Source of the DNA: Opitutaceae bacterium
GTDB lineage: Bacteria; Verrucomicrobiota; Verrucomicrobiia; Opitutales; Opitutaceae
NCBI GenBank assembly: GCA_018402455.1
Contig: JAGYIG010000026.1
Location: 1-46,463, forward strand
Direction: 5' to 3'
DNA length: 46,463 nucleotides
A program made the translations under genes and the position numbers. Shown here piece after piece: positions 18,045-27,233 of this stretch (position 1 is its first letter; every line of letters begins with the position of its first letter). The notes beneath the pieces were generated by a model. That model did no database searches and was not told where the DNA came from. It saw only the letters and a program-made list of their open reading frames with translations.

Positions 18045-18740
18045 CTAGGGGAGTTTCTGCCAGGCTCCGAAGTATTCGAGGCCGTTGGCGGAGCCGAGAC
18101 TTTCCGCAAACTGGGTGGCGCGAATCTCGAGGCGTTGCAGCGACGTGGTCAGGAAGGCGGCGAATGAGGTGCTGTCCCAGACATGGGCGTGTTCGCGGCG
18201 CTCGCGCACGCGTTGGAGGTTGTAGGGCAGGTGCACGGGGTCGACTTCGAGCACGTGGGGAGCGACGCCGCGAAAGAAGTCCATGTAGTGCTCGTCGTCG
18301 TTGGTCGTCACGTTGCGGCGGTAGTCGGTCCACAGGTGATCGTAGGGGGTCAGGGGGCGAGCTCGGTCGTAGGTATAATCCTTGTCCGGGGCGGAGAGCA
18401 CCACCGTGCCACCGGGGCGGGTGATCCGAAACAGCTCCCGCACCAATTTGATGGGGTTGGCGACGTGTTCGATGACGTGGTTGCAGATCACGAAATCGAA
18501 TTCGCCGGCCGCGAACATCTCCAGTCCGTCGTGATCGATATCGCCGAGATGGTCCACCGTCACCAACGACTCGGCAGGTATTTCGGGAAACAACTCGGCG
18601 GCCCGCGTGGCATCGAGAGCGTCAAAATATTCGACGCTGGCGACCGCGGGAACGACCGCGGGCTCGTGGAAGGCGCCAATTTCGAGACCCCGGCCGGACA
18701 GGTCGGCGTAAACTTTATCTCGGTGGGGGCGCGATTGCAT
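18045..18740 (-). CDS. SAM-dependent methyltransferase, class I
   Basis: A 231-residue protein with the Rossmann-type methyltransferase fold: motif I region GRGLEIGAFHEP (about 16-27), VEYFDALD with an acidic residue for the SAM ribose (about 36-43), the FDFVICNHVIEHV segment (about 81-93) and RITRPGGTVVLSAPDKDYT (about 104-122). The substrate is unknown. It overlaps nothing but lies 12 bases upstream of the YcaQ-like gene, so the two are probably co-transcribed. Related methyltransferases often sit in glycan gene clusters; that is not the case here. Confidence 0.82.
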   Translation of the reverse strand: MQSRPHRDKVYADLSGRGLEIGAFHEPAVVPAVASVEYFDALDATRAAELFPEIPAESLVTVDHLGDIDHDGLEMFAAGEFDFVICNHVIEHVANPIKLVRELFRITRPGGTVVLSAPDKDYTYDRARPLTPYDHLWTDYRRNVTTNDDEHYMDFFRGVAPHVLEVDPVHLPYNLQRVRERREHAHVWDSTSFAAFLTTSLQRLEIRATQFAESLGSANGLEYFGAWQKLP

Positions 18741-18770
18741 GAGCGGGAGTGGGGCTGGAGCCGGGGTCGG

Positions 18771-20402
18771 TCATTCCGTGGGCGCGAGCGAGACGCCCTT
18801 GTAGGGGTGGATGCCGAGCGGATTGCCATACCAACCTTTGACTTCGGGCCGGATCAGCCGGGAGTTCACGTAAAAGTAGATTGGTGCGATCGGGGACTCA
18901 TCGATCAGGATCTGTTCCGCTTCGCGATAGAGTTGGTAGCGCTCGGCTTGGTCGACGGTCTGCTTGGCCTCGGCCACCAGGCGGTCGTAGTCAGGATGGG
19001 TCCAACCGGTTTGGTTGTTTCCGCTGTCGGAGGTCATCAATTTGAGGAAAGTCGAAGGGTCGAGGTAGTCGCCCACCCAGGCCATGCGAGCGATGGTGTA
19101 GTTGCCCTCGCGCATGGAGTCCGATTGGACCCGGGCTTCCTGATTGTAGAGGCCGATGTCGATCCCGAGTTCCTGTTGCCACATCTGTTGAATGGCTTCG
19201 GCGATGCGGCGATGGCCGTCGGAGGTGTTGAAAAGAATCTCCATGGCGGGGAACCCCTTTCCTTCGGGGAATCCGGCGGCGGCGAGCAAGCGGCGGGCTT
19301 CGGCGGCGTCGCCGGAGATCAGGTCACCGGCCACGTAGCCGGCGATGCCGGGCGGGGTGAGGTTGCGGGCGGGGACCTGGCCGCCGAGCGTGACCTTGCT
19401 CACGAGTTGTTCGCGATCGATGGCGAGGGAGAGCGCCCGGCGCACCCGCACGTCATCCAGCGGAGGTTTACGGACGTTGAAGCGGTAGTAGTAAGTGGCG
19501 AGGATGGTGTGTTGGTGCAGGAATTGATTCATCGCGGGGTCCGTCCGGTAGGCGGCGAGCTTGTCGATCGGGACTCCGGTGGTGAGGTGCAGTTGGCCGG
19601 AACGGAAGGCCGCCTCCTCGCTGGCGGTGCTTTCGATCGGATAGAAACGAATCTCGTTGAGGTGAATTTTATCGGCGTCCCAGTAGGTGGGGGTCCGGGT
19701 GACGCTGATGAACTGATTGGGCTTCCAGGCGGTGAGCCTGAAGGGGCCATTGCCGACGAGGTTGCCGGGGCGGGTCCAACGTGAGCCCCGTTGGTCCATG
19801 GCGCCGTGAGCCTCGATGGTGGCCTGATGGACGGGAAACCAGGAACTGTGCGCCACCAGATCCGGCAGGTAAGGCACGGGGTGGTGCAAGTGCAGCCGCA
19901 GGGTGTGGTCATCGGGGACCTCCACCCCGACGGTGGAAAAATCAGTGGTTTGGCCGGACAGGTAGGCCTCTGCGCCCCGGAGGGGGAACAGCATGTAGGC
20001 GTATTCGGAGGCCATTTTGGGCGAAAGCATCCGGCGGTAGGCGTAGACGAAGTCGTGAGCGGTCAGCGGATCGCCGTTGGACCATTTGGCGTCTTCGCGC
20101 AGGTGGAAGGTCCAGGTCCGGGCATCGGGGGAGGATTCCCACCGCCGGGCGACTCCGGGCACGGCGGTCACCTCCTGGGGGTGGTAGCTGGTGAGTCCCT
20201 CAAACAGAGCGAGCACGATGTTGAAGTCCTGCAGGCTGTTGATCACATGCGGATCCAGATCGGTGGGTTCGGACAGGTTGCCGAAGTGGAGGGTCTGGGT
20301 GCGGTTGCCGCTTTGCACCGCCGTTTCCCGCGGGCCGCAGCCGGTGAGCAAGACGGTTAGCAGACCGGTGAAGAGGAAGGGAAAGGAGTGACCCATACGC
20401 AT
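18771..20402 (-). CDS. Oligopeptide ABC transporter binding lipoprotein
   Basis: This 543-residue extracytoplasmic solute-binding protein belongs to family 5 (OppA/DppA-like). The lipobox LLTG|C places the lipid-modified cysteine at residue 22. Family landmarks are HFGNLSEPTDLDPHV, ALFEGLTSYHP, WTFHLREDAKWSNGDPLTA (about 96-114) and the C-terminal EAEQILIDESPIAPIYFY. Peptides are the usual ligand. No permease or ATPase genes are adjacent, so the rest of the transporter must be elsewhere. ATGs at 20402 and 20396 are both possible starts. Confidence 0.88.
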   Translation of the reverse strand: MRMGHSFPFLFTGLLTVLLTGCGPRETAVQSGNRTQTLHFGNLSEPTDLDPHVINSLQDFNIVLALFEGLTSYHPQEVTAVPGVARRWESSPDARTWTFHLREDAKWSNGDPLTAHDFVYAYRRMLSPKMASEYAYMLFPLRGAEAYLSGQTTDFSTVGVEVPDDHTLRLHLHHPVPYLPDLVAHSSWFPVHQATIEAHGAMDQRGSRWTRPGNLVGNGPFRLTAWKPNQFISVTRTPTYWDADKIHLNEIRFYPIESTASEEAAFRSGQLHLTTGVPIDKLAAYRTDPAMNQFLHQHTILATYYYRFNVRKPPLDDVRVRRALSLAIDREQLVSKVTLGGQVPARNLTPPGIAGYVAGDLISGDAAEARRLLAAAGFPEGKGFPAMEILFNTSDGHRRIAEAIQQMWQQELGIDIGLYNQEARVQSDSMREGNYTIARMAWVGDYLDPSTFLKLMTSDSGNNQTGWTHPDYDRLVAEAKQTVDQAERYQLYREAEQILIDESPIAPIYFYVNSRLIRPEVKGWYGNPLGIHPYKGVSLAPTE

Positions 20403-20495
20403 GGGGGAACTGAGAGCCCGCGGGCGCGCGGTGGCAACCTGTTCGAGCGGGATAGGTCGCCCGGTTCGCGGAGGGGGTGGGGTGGAGGTCGGGGG

Positions 20496-21308
20496 CTATT
20501 CGGCCGGGGCGTCGTCCAGCTCGTTCAACCGTTCCTGCAGGGCAGCCATTTTGGTGGCCAGTTCGGCTTCCAGTTTGGCGCGATCGGCCGAGTTCACGAT
20601 GCTGCCCTTGGAGGCGTCCTTGATGACGTAGGCCGGGAGGGTGAGGATGCGGGTGAGCATTCCGGAGTTTTCGAAGGAGGACACGTAGAGGGAGGCGGTC
20701 TCTTGCGCCAGCACCATGGTGTCGCGAGCGATGGCGTGGGATTCGATCAGGCGGTCGTTGAGCTGCTGGTTTTTGGCGAGTTCAGCGGTCAGCACCAAGG
20801 ACATTTGGTCTTTGATTTCGGCGGAGATCTGCTGGACGGCAGCACGGGTGCGCACGGTATCGGAACTGAGGTTGGCCAAAAGCGGTTCGATGCGTTCGGC
20901 CAGCCGGTCGGAAACCCGATCGATTTGGGCGAGTTCCTGGCGGTCCGCCTCTTCGGGGGACGACGGCAACTCATCAAAGGGCTGAATCTTGGCTGCGATG
21001 GCCCCGGCGATTTGATCCAAGCGGGCGTCGTTGGCGGCCGCGAGTTCCTGATCGTTGAGAAACAGATCCCCCGAGCGTTGGGCAATCGCGTCGCGGAGCA
21101 GTTGGTTGAGCTCGGCGATTTGTTGGCGGGTGGATTCGGCGGCCACCTGCAACTCGGCATCGGTGGCGGATTGGAGTTGAGCGATTGCTTCGCTTTGCGC
21201 CGCGGCCATTTGCTTCACGGTGCGGGTGTGCAGCCAGTAGGCCAAGCCGCCGATTAGGACGAGCGTGAGGGCGATGGCTGGAAGTTGTGCTTTGAGCTTT
21301 TCCCACAT
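20496..21308 (-). CDS. Membrane-anchored coiled-coil protein
   Basis: This 270-residue protein starts at ATG 21308 (an upstream in-frame TTG at 21338 would add 10 arginine-rich residues). It has one N-terminal membrane helix (about 9-28, LPAIALTLVLIGGLAYWL) and is otherwise Ala/Gln/Glu-rich and helical, with long predicted coiled-coil stretches (about 35-100 and 105-200) and a short C-terminal coil. The topology resembles the periplasmic part of a sensor or a scaffold, but no signalling domain is present. I do not recognise a named family. Confidence 0.65.
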   Translation of the reverse strand: MWEKLKAQLPAIALTLVLIGGLAYWLHTRTVKQMAAAQSEAIAQLQSATDAELQVAAESTRQQIAELNQLLRDAIAQRSGDLFLNDQELAAANDARLDQIAGAIAAKIQPFDELPSSPEEADRQELAQIDRVSDRLAERIEPLLANLSSDTVRTRAAVQQISAEIKDQMSLVLTAELAKNQQLNDRLIESHAIARDTMVLAQETASLYVSSFENSGMLTRILTLPAYVIKDASKGSIVNSADRAKLEAELATKMAALQERLNELDDAPAE

Positions 21309-21409
21309 GATGACGCGATGCTGACGCTGCGGCCGCAAAACGCAATCGTGGGACGAAGCCGTGGATTGGGTTTGAGTTTGCCGGCGGTGGAGACGAACGA
21401 TGCGGCCGC

Positions 21410-21718
21410 ATGAGCCTAAATCGCAGTGAACAGCAGGTGGGGGACTACGTTCTGGCCAATCCGGAGGAACTCAGTTTCTGGCAGGACAAGGTCAAACAAG
21501 TCGTAGGCGAAGAGCCCGACCGACATCGGGCGGCGGCGGAACTGGCGGAGCGGTTGCAAGGCTACCTCACGGAGCGCGCCACCGTCATCCCCGAACTGCG
21601 AGAGCACGATCGTCACGAAGGCGGTCAAGTCCCCAGCATGCGAAATCTGGCCGAGTATTGGCTGCGCTTATGGGCGCCCCCTCCTCCTAAGAAGAAATCC
21701 GAATCAATCAGCTGGTAA
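21410..21718 (+). CDS. Conserved-looking small soluble protein
   Basis: A 102-residue protein starting MSLNRSEQQVGDYVLANPEE, rich in charged residues and probably all-helical. It contains AAELAERLQGYLTERATVIP and ends in a proline/lysine-rich tail (PPPPKKKSESISW). It lies divergent from the coiled-coil gene and 75 bases upstream of the PhoH-type gene, with which it may be co-transcribed. Function unknown. Confidence 0.6.
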   Translation: MSLNRSEQQVGDYVLANPEELSFWQDKVKQVVGEEPDRHRAAAELAERLQGYLTERATVIPELREHDRHEGGQVPSMRNLAEYWLRLWAPPPPKKKSESISW

Positions 21719-21793
21719 GCCTCCGAAATGGGGGGAAAATAGAATCCCGCGTTTACAATTCAGCGGGAGTTGTTCACAGGTTATCCCCAAGCA

Positions 21794-23311
21794 ATGGGAA
21801 AACCTAGCGGGGCCAAGGCCCACAAAAAATCACGCGAGGAGATCACGAAGGCGGTGACCAAGACCTTCGTCTTGGACACGAACGTCCTCCTCCATGATCC
21901 ACATTCGATTTTTAAATTCCAAGAGCACCACCTGGCGATTCCGGTGGAGGTGCTGGAGGAACTGGACGCCATCAAATCCGAGCAGTCCACGGAGCGCGGC
22001 CGCAATGCGCGGCGGGTGCACCGCATCCTGCAGGAGCTGTTGCCGGATTCCCATTCCCTGTTGGAGGGGGTGCGCCTTTCCACGGGGGGGACGCTTTCGG
22101 TGATCATCAACCGTTACTTTGAGGACGATAACATGTCCTCGCCGGCGATGCAGCGGCTCAAGGCGGTGCTCAACGACCCGCAGAAGAAGGACAACCGCAT
22201 CATTGCCTGCGCCCTCTACGTCCAGGAGCAGTCCGACCCGCCGACCATTCTGGTGACCAAGGACGTCAACGTGCAGCTCAAGGCCCGGGCGGTGGGACTC
22301 GAGTCGGAGGATTACCTCAACGACAAGGTGCCGGAGGCTCAGGATGATGAGGATGGCTATCGGGAGGTGCCGGTTTCCATTTATGAGTTGCAGCGGTTTT
22401 GTTCGGAAGGGGTTCTCGACATCGGTGAAACGATGGAGGGTCAGCCCCCGCTGGTGCTCAACGAATACGTGCTGCTGCGTTCCGAGGAGGACAAGACGAT
22501 GCCGGCGCGTTATGTCGGCCGGGGCGCGGTCCGCCGGCTGCGGATTCCCGATTTCGTGAAGGTTCCGGCGGGCATTCCGATTCGGGCGCGCAATTTGGAG
22601 CAGCAGTTCTTCATGGACGCCCTGCTCGATGATTCGATCTCGCTGATCACCTGCTTTGGCAAGGCCGGCACGGGTAAAACCCTCATCTCCACGGTTTGTG
22701 CGATCGCCCAGACGCTCGACGAGCATGGGCGCTACGACGGGGTTTCCATCTCCCGGCCGGTCATTGCCCTCGGCAAGGACATCGGGTTTCTGCCCGGCAC
22801 TCTGGAGGAGAAGATGAAGCCGTGGTTGCAGCCGTATTACGATGCACTGGAAGTGTTGATGCCCTCCAAGCCCCCGAAGGACCCGCAATTTGCGGCCAAA
22901 AAGGTGGCGAAAAAGAAAGTGCGCAAATCCTACGAAACCACGGTGTTTGACGCCGGGGCGCCGGCCGGTCCGGTCAAGCCCTACGAGCGATTGATCGCCA
23001 GCGGGGTGGTGGAGATTGAGGCGCTTTGCTTCATCCGGGGAAGGTCCATTGCGCGGAGGTTTTTCATCCTGGATGAAGCGCAGCAACTGACGCCCCACGA
23101 GGTAAAAACCGTGATCACCCGGATTTCCGAAGGCTCAAAAATCGTGCTGATCGGCGATCCGGCCCAGATCGACAATCCCTATGTCGATTCTCGCAGCAAC
23201 GGTCTGGTGTATTGTCACAATCGCATGAAGAACCACGCGATTTCCGCTCACGTCACGTTGAGCAAGGGCGAACGCTCCAAGCTGGCGGAGCTGGCCGCTG
23301 ACTTGCTCTGA
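21794..23311 (+). CDS. PIN-PhoH family ATPase
   Basis: A 505-residue fusion of an N-terminal PIN domain (FVLDTNVLLHD, Asp28 as first metal ligand) and a C-terminal PhoH-type P-loop ATPase. Walker A GKAGTGKT is at about 289-296 and Walker B ILDEAQQ at about 425-431, followed by RISEGSKIVLIGDPAQID. Family members (PhoH2/YlaK type) act as RNA helicase/ribonucleases. Start is ATG 21794; an in-frame TTG at 21770 is possible but adds residues that do not match the family. A strong terminator follows 24 bases after the stop. Confidence 0.88.
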   Translation: MGKPSGAKAHKKSREEITKAVTKTFVLDTNVLLHDPHSIFKFQEHHLAIPVEVLEELDAIKSEQSTERGRNARRVHRILQELLPDSHSLLEGVRLSTGGTLSVIINRYFEDDNMSSPAMQRLKAVLNDPQKKDNRIIACALYVQEQSDPPTILVTKDVNVQLKARAVGLESEDYLNDKVPEAQDDEDGYREVPVSIYELQRFCSEGVLDIGETMEGQPPLVLNEYVLLRSEEDKTMPARYVGRGAVRRLRIPDFVKVPAGIPIRARNLEQQFFMDALLDDSISLITCFGKAGTGKTLISTVCAIAQTLDEHGRYDGVSISRPVIALGKDIGFLPGTLEEKMKPWLQPYYDALEVLMPSKPPKDPQFAAKKVAKKKVRKSYETTVFDAGAPAGPVKPYERLIASGVVEIEALCFIRGRSIARRFFILDEAQQLTPHEVKTVITRISEGSKIVLIGDPAQIDNPYVDSRSNGLVYCHNRMKNHAISAHVTLSKGERSKLAELAADLL

Positions 23312-23334
23312 GCTCGGCTTCGGCCGAGGATCGG

Positions 23335-23365
23335 GTCGACGCCGTGGTGGTGTCGGCCTTTTTTT
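23335..23365 (+). terminator. Intrinsic terminator of the PhoH-type gene
   Basis: GTCGACGCC (23335-23343) pairs with GGTGTCGGC (23349-23357) through nine pairs, two of them G-U, closed by a five-base loop and followed by seven T (23359-23365). A smaller hairpin, CTCGGC-TTCG-GCCGAG (23313-23328), precedes it. It separates the PhoH-type gene from the sulfatase. Confidence 0.85.
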
Positions 23366-23385
23366 AACCCCTTCCAAAGCTTCAC

Positions 23386-24771
23386 ATGACCCCGCTGCTC
23401 CGCCTCCTGTCGGCCTTCCTGCTTATCGCCCTGTCCCCCCTGCTGGGGGCGGATCGGCCCAATGTGGTCATCATCTATGCCGACGACCTCGGTTATGGGG
23501 ATCTGGGTTGTTTTGGCGCGACCGACATCAAGACCCCGCACGTTGACCGCATCGCCCGGGAGGGCATTCGGTTCACCGATTTTTATTCCGCCTCCGCGGT
23601 GTGCACCCCCTCGCGGGCGGCCCTGTTGACCGGGCGGATGCCCCAGCGGATGGGCGTCGTGGGCGTGTATTTCCCCGAATCCTTTACGGGAATGCCGACG
23701 GATGAACTGACCATGGCGCAGATGCTCAAGACGCAGGGCTACGCGACGGGCATGGTGGGTAAGTGGCACCTTGGGCATCACCACCGCTACCTGCCCCTCC
23801 AGCGGGGCTTCGATGAGTATTTTGGCATCCCCTACAGCAACGACATGTCGAGTGTGGTCTACCTTGAGGGTAATGACGTCGTCGATTTCGACGTGGACCA
23901 ACGCTACACCACCCGCACCTACACCGAAAAGGCCGTCGACTTCATCGACCGCCACGCTGGCGATCCCTTTTTCCTGTATCTGGCCCACAGCATGCCGCAC
24001 GTGCCGATCTACGCGTCGCCGGAGTTCGAGGGGGTTTCCGCGCGGGGGCTCTATGGGGACGTGATTGAAGAGATGGATTGGAGCGTGGGGAAGGTCCTGC
24101 GCGCGTTGGAGGAGCGGGGAATTTTGCAGAACACGCTGATCGTCTTTTCCAGTGACAACGGTCCCTGGCACGTCATGCGCGATCACGGTGGGTCGGCGGG
24201 AGGCTTGCGCGAGGGCAAGATGTTCACCTTCGACGGCGGGATTCGGGTGCCCACTGTCGCCATGTGGCCGGCGGGCATCACGCCCGGTCAAACCGTCACC
24301 GACCTGGCGGTCATGACCGATTGGATGGTCACCGTTGCCGAGATCAGTGGAGCGACGCTGCCGGCGGACCGGGCGTATGACGGCGAGAGCCTGGTGGAGG
24401 TGTTCCGCGGCACGGGCCAACGAACGGGCAACGAATTTCTGTTTTACGATGCCAACACCATGGCCCTGGAGGGTTACCGGCAGGGGGACTGGAAAATCAA
24501 ACTGCCCTTCGACGGGTTTAAGGGCGCGCGTTACAAAAAAACGGTGGCGCCGCACGGGCTGTTGTTAATCAACCTGCGCGAAGACCCCGGGGAGAGCAAC
24601 AACCTGGCGGCGGCGATGCCGGATAAGGTTGCGGAAATGAAGGCGGCGATGACGGCCGCTCACGAAGCGATGGGCCCGTTCCCGGAGCCCATCCCCATCC
24701 GCAGTGGGGCGGATGAATACCACTTTGATTACCTCATCGAGCGGTATGGCCCGGCTTTTTGGGAGTTTTAA
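23386..24771 (+). CDS. Secreted sulfatase of the formylglycine type
   Basis: A 461-residue type I sulfatase with a signal peptide (about 1-22). DRPNVVIIYADDLGYGDLG gives the first metal-binding aspartates. VCTPSRAALLTGR holds the Cys-x-Pro-Ser-Arg maturation site (Cys73, converted to formylglycine by an FGE or anaerobic enzyme, which is not in the window). GMVGKWHLG and the SSDNGPW metal site complete the active site. It hydrolyses a sulfate ester, probably on a glycan, in the periplasm or outside the cell; the substrate cannot be assigned. Full length. It is likely a single-gene unit, between the PhoH terminator and the phospholipase. Confidence 0.92.
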   Translation: MTPLLRLLSAFLLIALSPLLGADRPNVVIIYADDLGYGDLGCFGATDIKTPHVDRIAREGIRFTDFYSASAVCTPSRAALLTGRMPQRMGVVGVYFPESFTGMPTDELTMAQMLKTQGYATGMVGKWHLGHHHRYLPLQRGFDEYFGIPYSNDMSSVVYLEGNDVVDFDVDQRYTTRTYTEKAVDFIDRHAGDPFFLYLAHSMPHVPIYASPEFEGVSARGLYGDVIEEMDWSVGKVLRALEERGILQNTLIVFSSDNGPWHVMRDHGGSAGGLREGKMFTFDGGIRVPTVAMWPAGITPGQTVTDLAVMTDWMVTVAEISGATLPADRAYDGESLVEVFRGTGQRTGNEFLFYDANTMALEGYRQGDWKIKLPFDGFKGARYKKTVAPHGLLLINLREDPGESNNLAAAMPDKVAEMKAAMTAAHEAMGPFPEPIPIRSGADEYHFDYLIERYGPAFWEF

Positions 24772-24785
24772 GCGAGGTGCCGCCA

Positions 24786-24812
24786 CCCGGGGGCCGAGCT
24801 CGGGGCCCCGGG
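24786..24812. terminator. GC-rich palindrome after the sulfatase
   Basis: CCCGGGGGCC (24786-24795) can pair with GGCCCCGGG (24804-24812) with one bulge, 15 bases after the sulfatase stop. No T-run follows, so it may stabilise the mRNA end or act as a Rho-independent terminator of low efficiency. Confidence 0.4.
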
Positions 24813-24961
24813 GGCAAATCATTCACCGGCTCCGGGATCGGCAACTCGGGCGATCACTCGGTGGACGACGGTTCCAGCCGTTTGGAGCTGGTCCGGCCGC
24901 GGGTGAGATTGTGGCCTCTGGAATTGCCTCCCGCGACATCCCTCGCCTAGTTTGTTCCCTC

Positions 24962-26596
24962 ATGTTCAAGCCTCTGCTCGCCCTTGCCTTGACGGCGACG
25001 CTCTCGCTGGGAGCGCCGTATGACGACACGCCCGAAGCGCAACTGATTCGGTTGCTGGACGAGTGGGATGCGGCGGTGGCCCAGCAAGATTGGGATGCCT
25101 TGGAGGAGCGGGCGGCCGAGGCCTACGTTTACGTCGAGCCCCGCCCTGATTTCCGGGAGGAGCTCCCGCCGCAAACCAAGTCGAAGTCAGACCGTTTGGC
25201 CCACCGGCTGACCCGCGAGCTGGGTTGGGCGGATGCCACCCCGCAAGTTCAAATCATCGGTGAGACCGCGATTGTCACGGGATCCTACCGGCTGTTCAAA
25301 CCGGACTTGCTGGTGGAGGGGTCTCCTCGGCTGGTGTCTCAAGGTATGTTTACCACCACCTGGATTCGCGAACAGGGGCAGTGGCGCCTCTGGGCCGAGC
25401 ACCGCTCGCTCAACGACGTGCAGGCATGGAGCGGAGCTGTGGCGCAGTCTGTGCGGCAGCCGGAGTGGGCGACCGCCCAGCCGCCCCCCCGGGTGGTCGC
25501 GGCGCCGAACTCCAGCGGCCCCGAACAAGTGGAACCCAAACCATCGAGACGCAAAATTTATGAAGAAACCGGGCAAACGCGGAGGCATCGGGGAGCGTTC
25601 CCCGAATCGTTCATCCACGTCTTTCGTGCTTACGAACCCACCTCAATCGGCATGACTTGGGACGAAGGGGACGATCCCTTTATGGACTTTTCCTTCTCGC
25701 CGATGGTGGCGCTGCATGGGTCGGCGGCAGACTATCCGGGAGACATGCGCTGGCGGACGGACCAAAAGCTGTCCCGGCCGCTCCGTTTGTCGGCCCCCAG
25801 TCTCTACTTTGCCGCCACCATCCGGGCCGGTCAGTATATCTCGACTCGGCCCTCCTCGCCGGTGGTGGGCAAACGGTTCAACCCCTTGCTCTCCCTGCGC
25901 CTCTGGGGCGAGGATGCGCAAGGTCGCCGGGAATCGATGGGCAATTTCCTCGAATTCGTCTATGCCCACGAATCCAACGGTCAGTTCATCTCCTCGCCTC
26001 AGCGGTTTGACGAGCAGGCCCGGGTGTATCGCAATCAGGCGCTCGATGCCGAGACGCCCGAACAATTCGAAATCGCCGTGCGCACGGCCCGACGAAGTGC
26101 CCGGGACAACATCAGCCGGGGGTGGGATTACTTGGGGGTGCAGTTCGCGCGGGACTGGGATGCCAAACTGCCCTGGTCGCCGTTGCCCGTGACCATGGCC
26201 CTGCACGCCCGGTTCAACTATTACCTCGATGAAGGCTTCATGCAGGGGCCCAAGGAGGAGTATAATTTTTGGGAAAATGATCCCGCCGGCAAACCCCGCA
26301 GTCAGACCGACGGGCTATCGTTGCGTTACACGGTGTTGGTGGACCCCTGGCGCGAAGGACGAGACTTCACCTTCCGCCAAAATCTCATCCGTTTGGAGCG
26401 TCGTTACGACCTGACCTGGACCACGGGTTACGAGAAGCCTTTCCAATTCAATACCCTGAAGGCGGAGGCGACCCTCATGCTGCTGGATGTGGTGCCCCTG
26501 ACCATCTGGGCCCGCTACGGTTACAACAGTGACCTGACCGATTACTACCGGCGCGATCGTAGTCTGGGCTTTGCCCTCTCCTACTGGAATTTTTAG
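24962..26596 (+). CDS. OmpLA-type phospholipase with N-terminal SnoaL-like domain
   Basis: A 544-residue outer-membrane protein starting at ATG 24962 (a longer frame upstream runs through the intergenic hairpin). After a signal peptide (about 1-17) comes a SnoaL/DUF4440-like domain (about 22-150: LIRLLDEWDAAVAQQDWDAL, GMFTTTWIREQGQWRLWAEH), then a barrel with the OmpLA motif FVYAHESNGQ (His336, Ser338) and ISRGWDYLGVQF (about 384-395). It ends GFALSYWNF, matching the last strand of OmpLA with a terminal aromatic. In E. coli PldA the triad is His142, Ser144, Asn156; here the third position is Asp389. It probably hydrolyses outer-membrane phospholipids. The fused N-terminal domain is unusual. 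Confidence 0.75.
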   Translation: MFKPLLALALTATLSLGAPYDDTPEAQLIRLLDEWDAAVAQQDWDALEERAAEAYVYVEPRPDFREELPPQTKSKSDRLAHRLTRELGWADATPQVQIIGETAIVTGSYRLFKPDLLVEGSPRLVSQGMFTTTWIREQGQWRLWAEHRSLNDVQAWSGAVAQSVRQPEWATAQPPPRVVAAPNSSGPEQVEPKPSRRKIYEETGQTRRHRGAFPESFIHVFRAYEPTSIGMTWDEGDDPFMDFSFSPMVALHGSAADYPGDMRWRTDQKLSRPLRLSAPSLYFAATIRAGQYISTRPSSPVVGKRFNPLLSLRLWGEDAQGRRESMGNFLEFVYAHESNGQFISSPQRFDEQARVYRNQALDAETPEQFEIAVRTARRSARDNISRGWDYLGVQFARDWDAKLPWSPLPVTMALHARFNYYLDEGFMQGPKEEYNFWENDPAGKPRSQTDGLSLRYTVLVDPWREGRDFTFRQNLIRLERRYDLTWTTGYEKPFQFNTLKAEATLMLLDVVPLTIWARYGYNSDLTDYYRRDRSLGFALSYWNF

Positions 26597-26660
26597 GCCG
26601 CGACTCCGGGCGGGATTCCGCTCGCGCTTGATGCGTGAGAGGACCTCCGCGCGCGGCCGG

Positions 26661-27233
26661 TCACGTCTCGGGGGAGCTGGCCTCCCGGGTTTGCCGGGCG
26701 AGTTCCTTGATGTCAGCGTCGATGCCTTGGCGGACCTTTTTGGCCATGCGGTCAATGAAGAGCACCCCGTTGAGGTGGTCGACCTCGTGCTGGATGCAGC
26801 GTCCCAGCAGCCCATTGCAGGACATCGTGTGGGGCGTGCCGCTCACGTCCTGAAAGGTCACGCGGATCTGATCGGGTCGAACGACGTCGCCGTTGATCCC
26901 GGGAAAACTGAGACAACCTTCCTCGTAGATGGTGTCCTCGCCGGCCAGGAACGCGACCTTGGGGTTGACCAAGGCCATGGGCATGATGAGGTCGAGGGGC
27001 GTGGGCACGCCGTCCAAGTTCCATTCGAAATCGCGCTCGGCTCGAGCGAGGTCGATCACACAAAACTGCCGGGCCTGCCCGATCTGCTGAGCCGCCAGAC
27101 CGATGCCGGCGGCGTCGTGCATGGTGTCGATCATGTGGTCCGCGAGTTCGGCGAGTTCGGGGCCGAATACGGTGATGGGGGCACCTTTGGTGCGAAGAAC
27201 GGGATCGTTGTAGTGAACTATTGGGAGAACCAT
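26661..27233 (-). CDS. def: Peptide deformylase
   Basis: A 190-residue iron/zinc hydrolase that removes the formyl group from nascent protein N-termini. All three motifs are intact: GIGLAAQQIG (residues 43-52), EEGCLSFPG with metal ligand Cys107, and CIQHEVDHLNG with His149, Glu150 and His153. The insertion WNLDGVPTPLDLIMPM (about 71-86) is longer than in E. coli. Start at ATG 27233. No fmt gene is adjacent. It converges with the phospholipase gene. Confidence 0.95.
   Translation of the reverse strand: MVLPIVHYNDPVLRTKGAPITVFGPELAELADHMIDTMHDAAGIGLAAQQIGQARQFCVIDLARAERDFEWNLDGVPTPLDLIMPMALVNPKVAFLAGEDTIYEEGCLSFPGINGDVVRPDQIRVTFQDVSGTPHTMSCNGLLGRCIQHEVDHLNGVLFIDRMAKKVRQGIDADIKELARQTREASSPET

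Noticed and set aside
18183..19784. 533-codon plus-strand frame opposite the methyltransferase and peptide-binding genes
   Set aside because: Crosses two real genes on the other strand and has shadow composition.
21771..21790. DnaA-box-like TTATCCCCA next to TGTTCACA
   Set aside because: A single imperfect box without a cluster or AT-rich unwinding region; not evidence of an origin.
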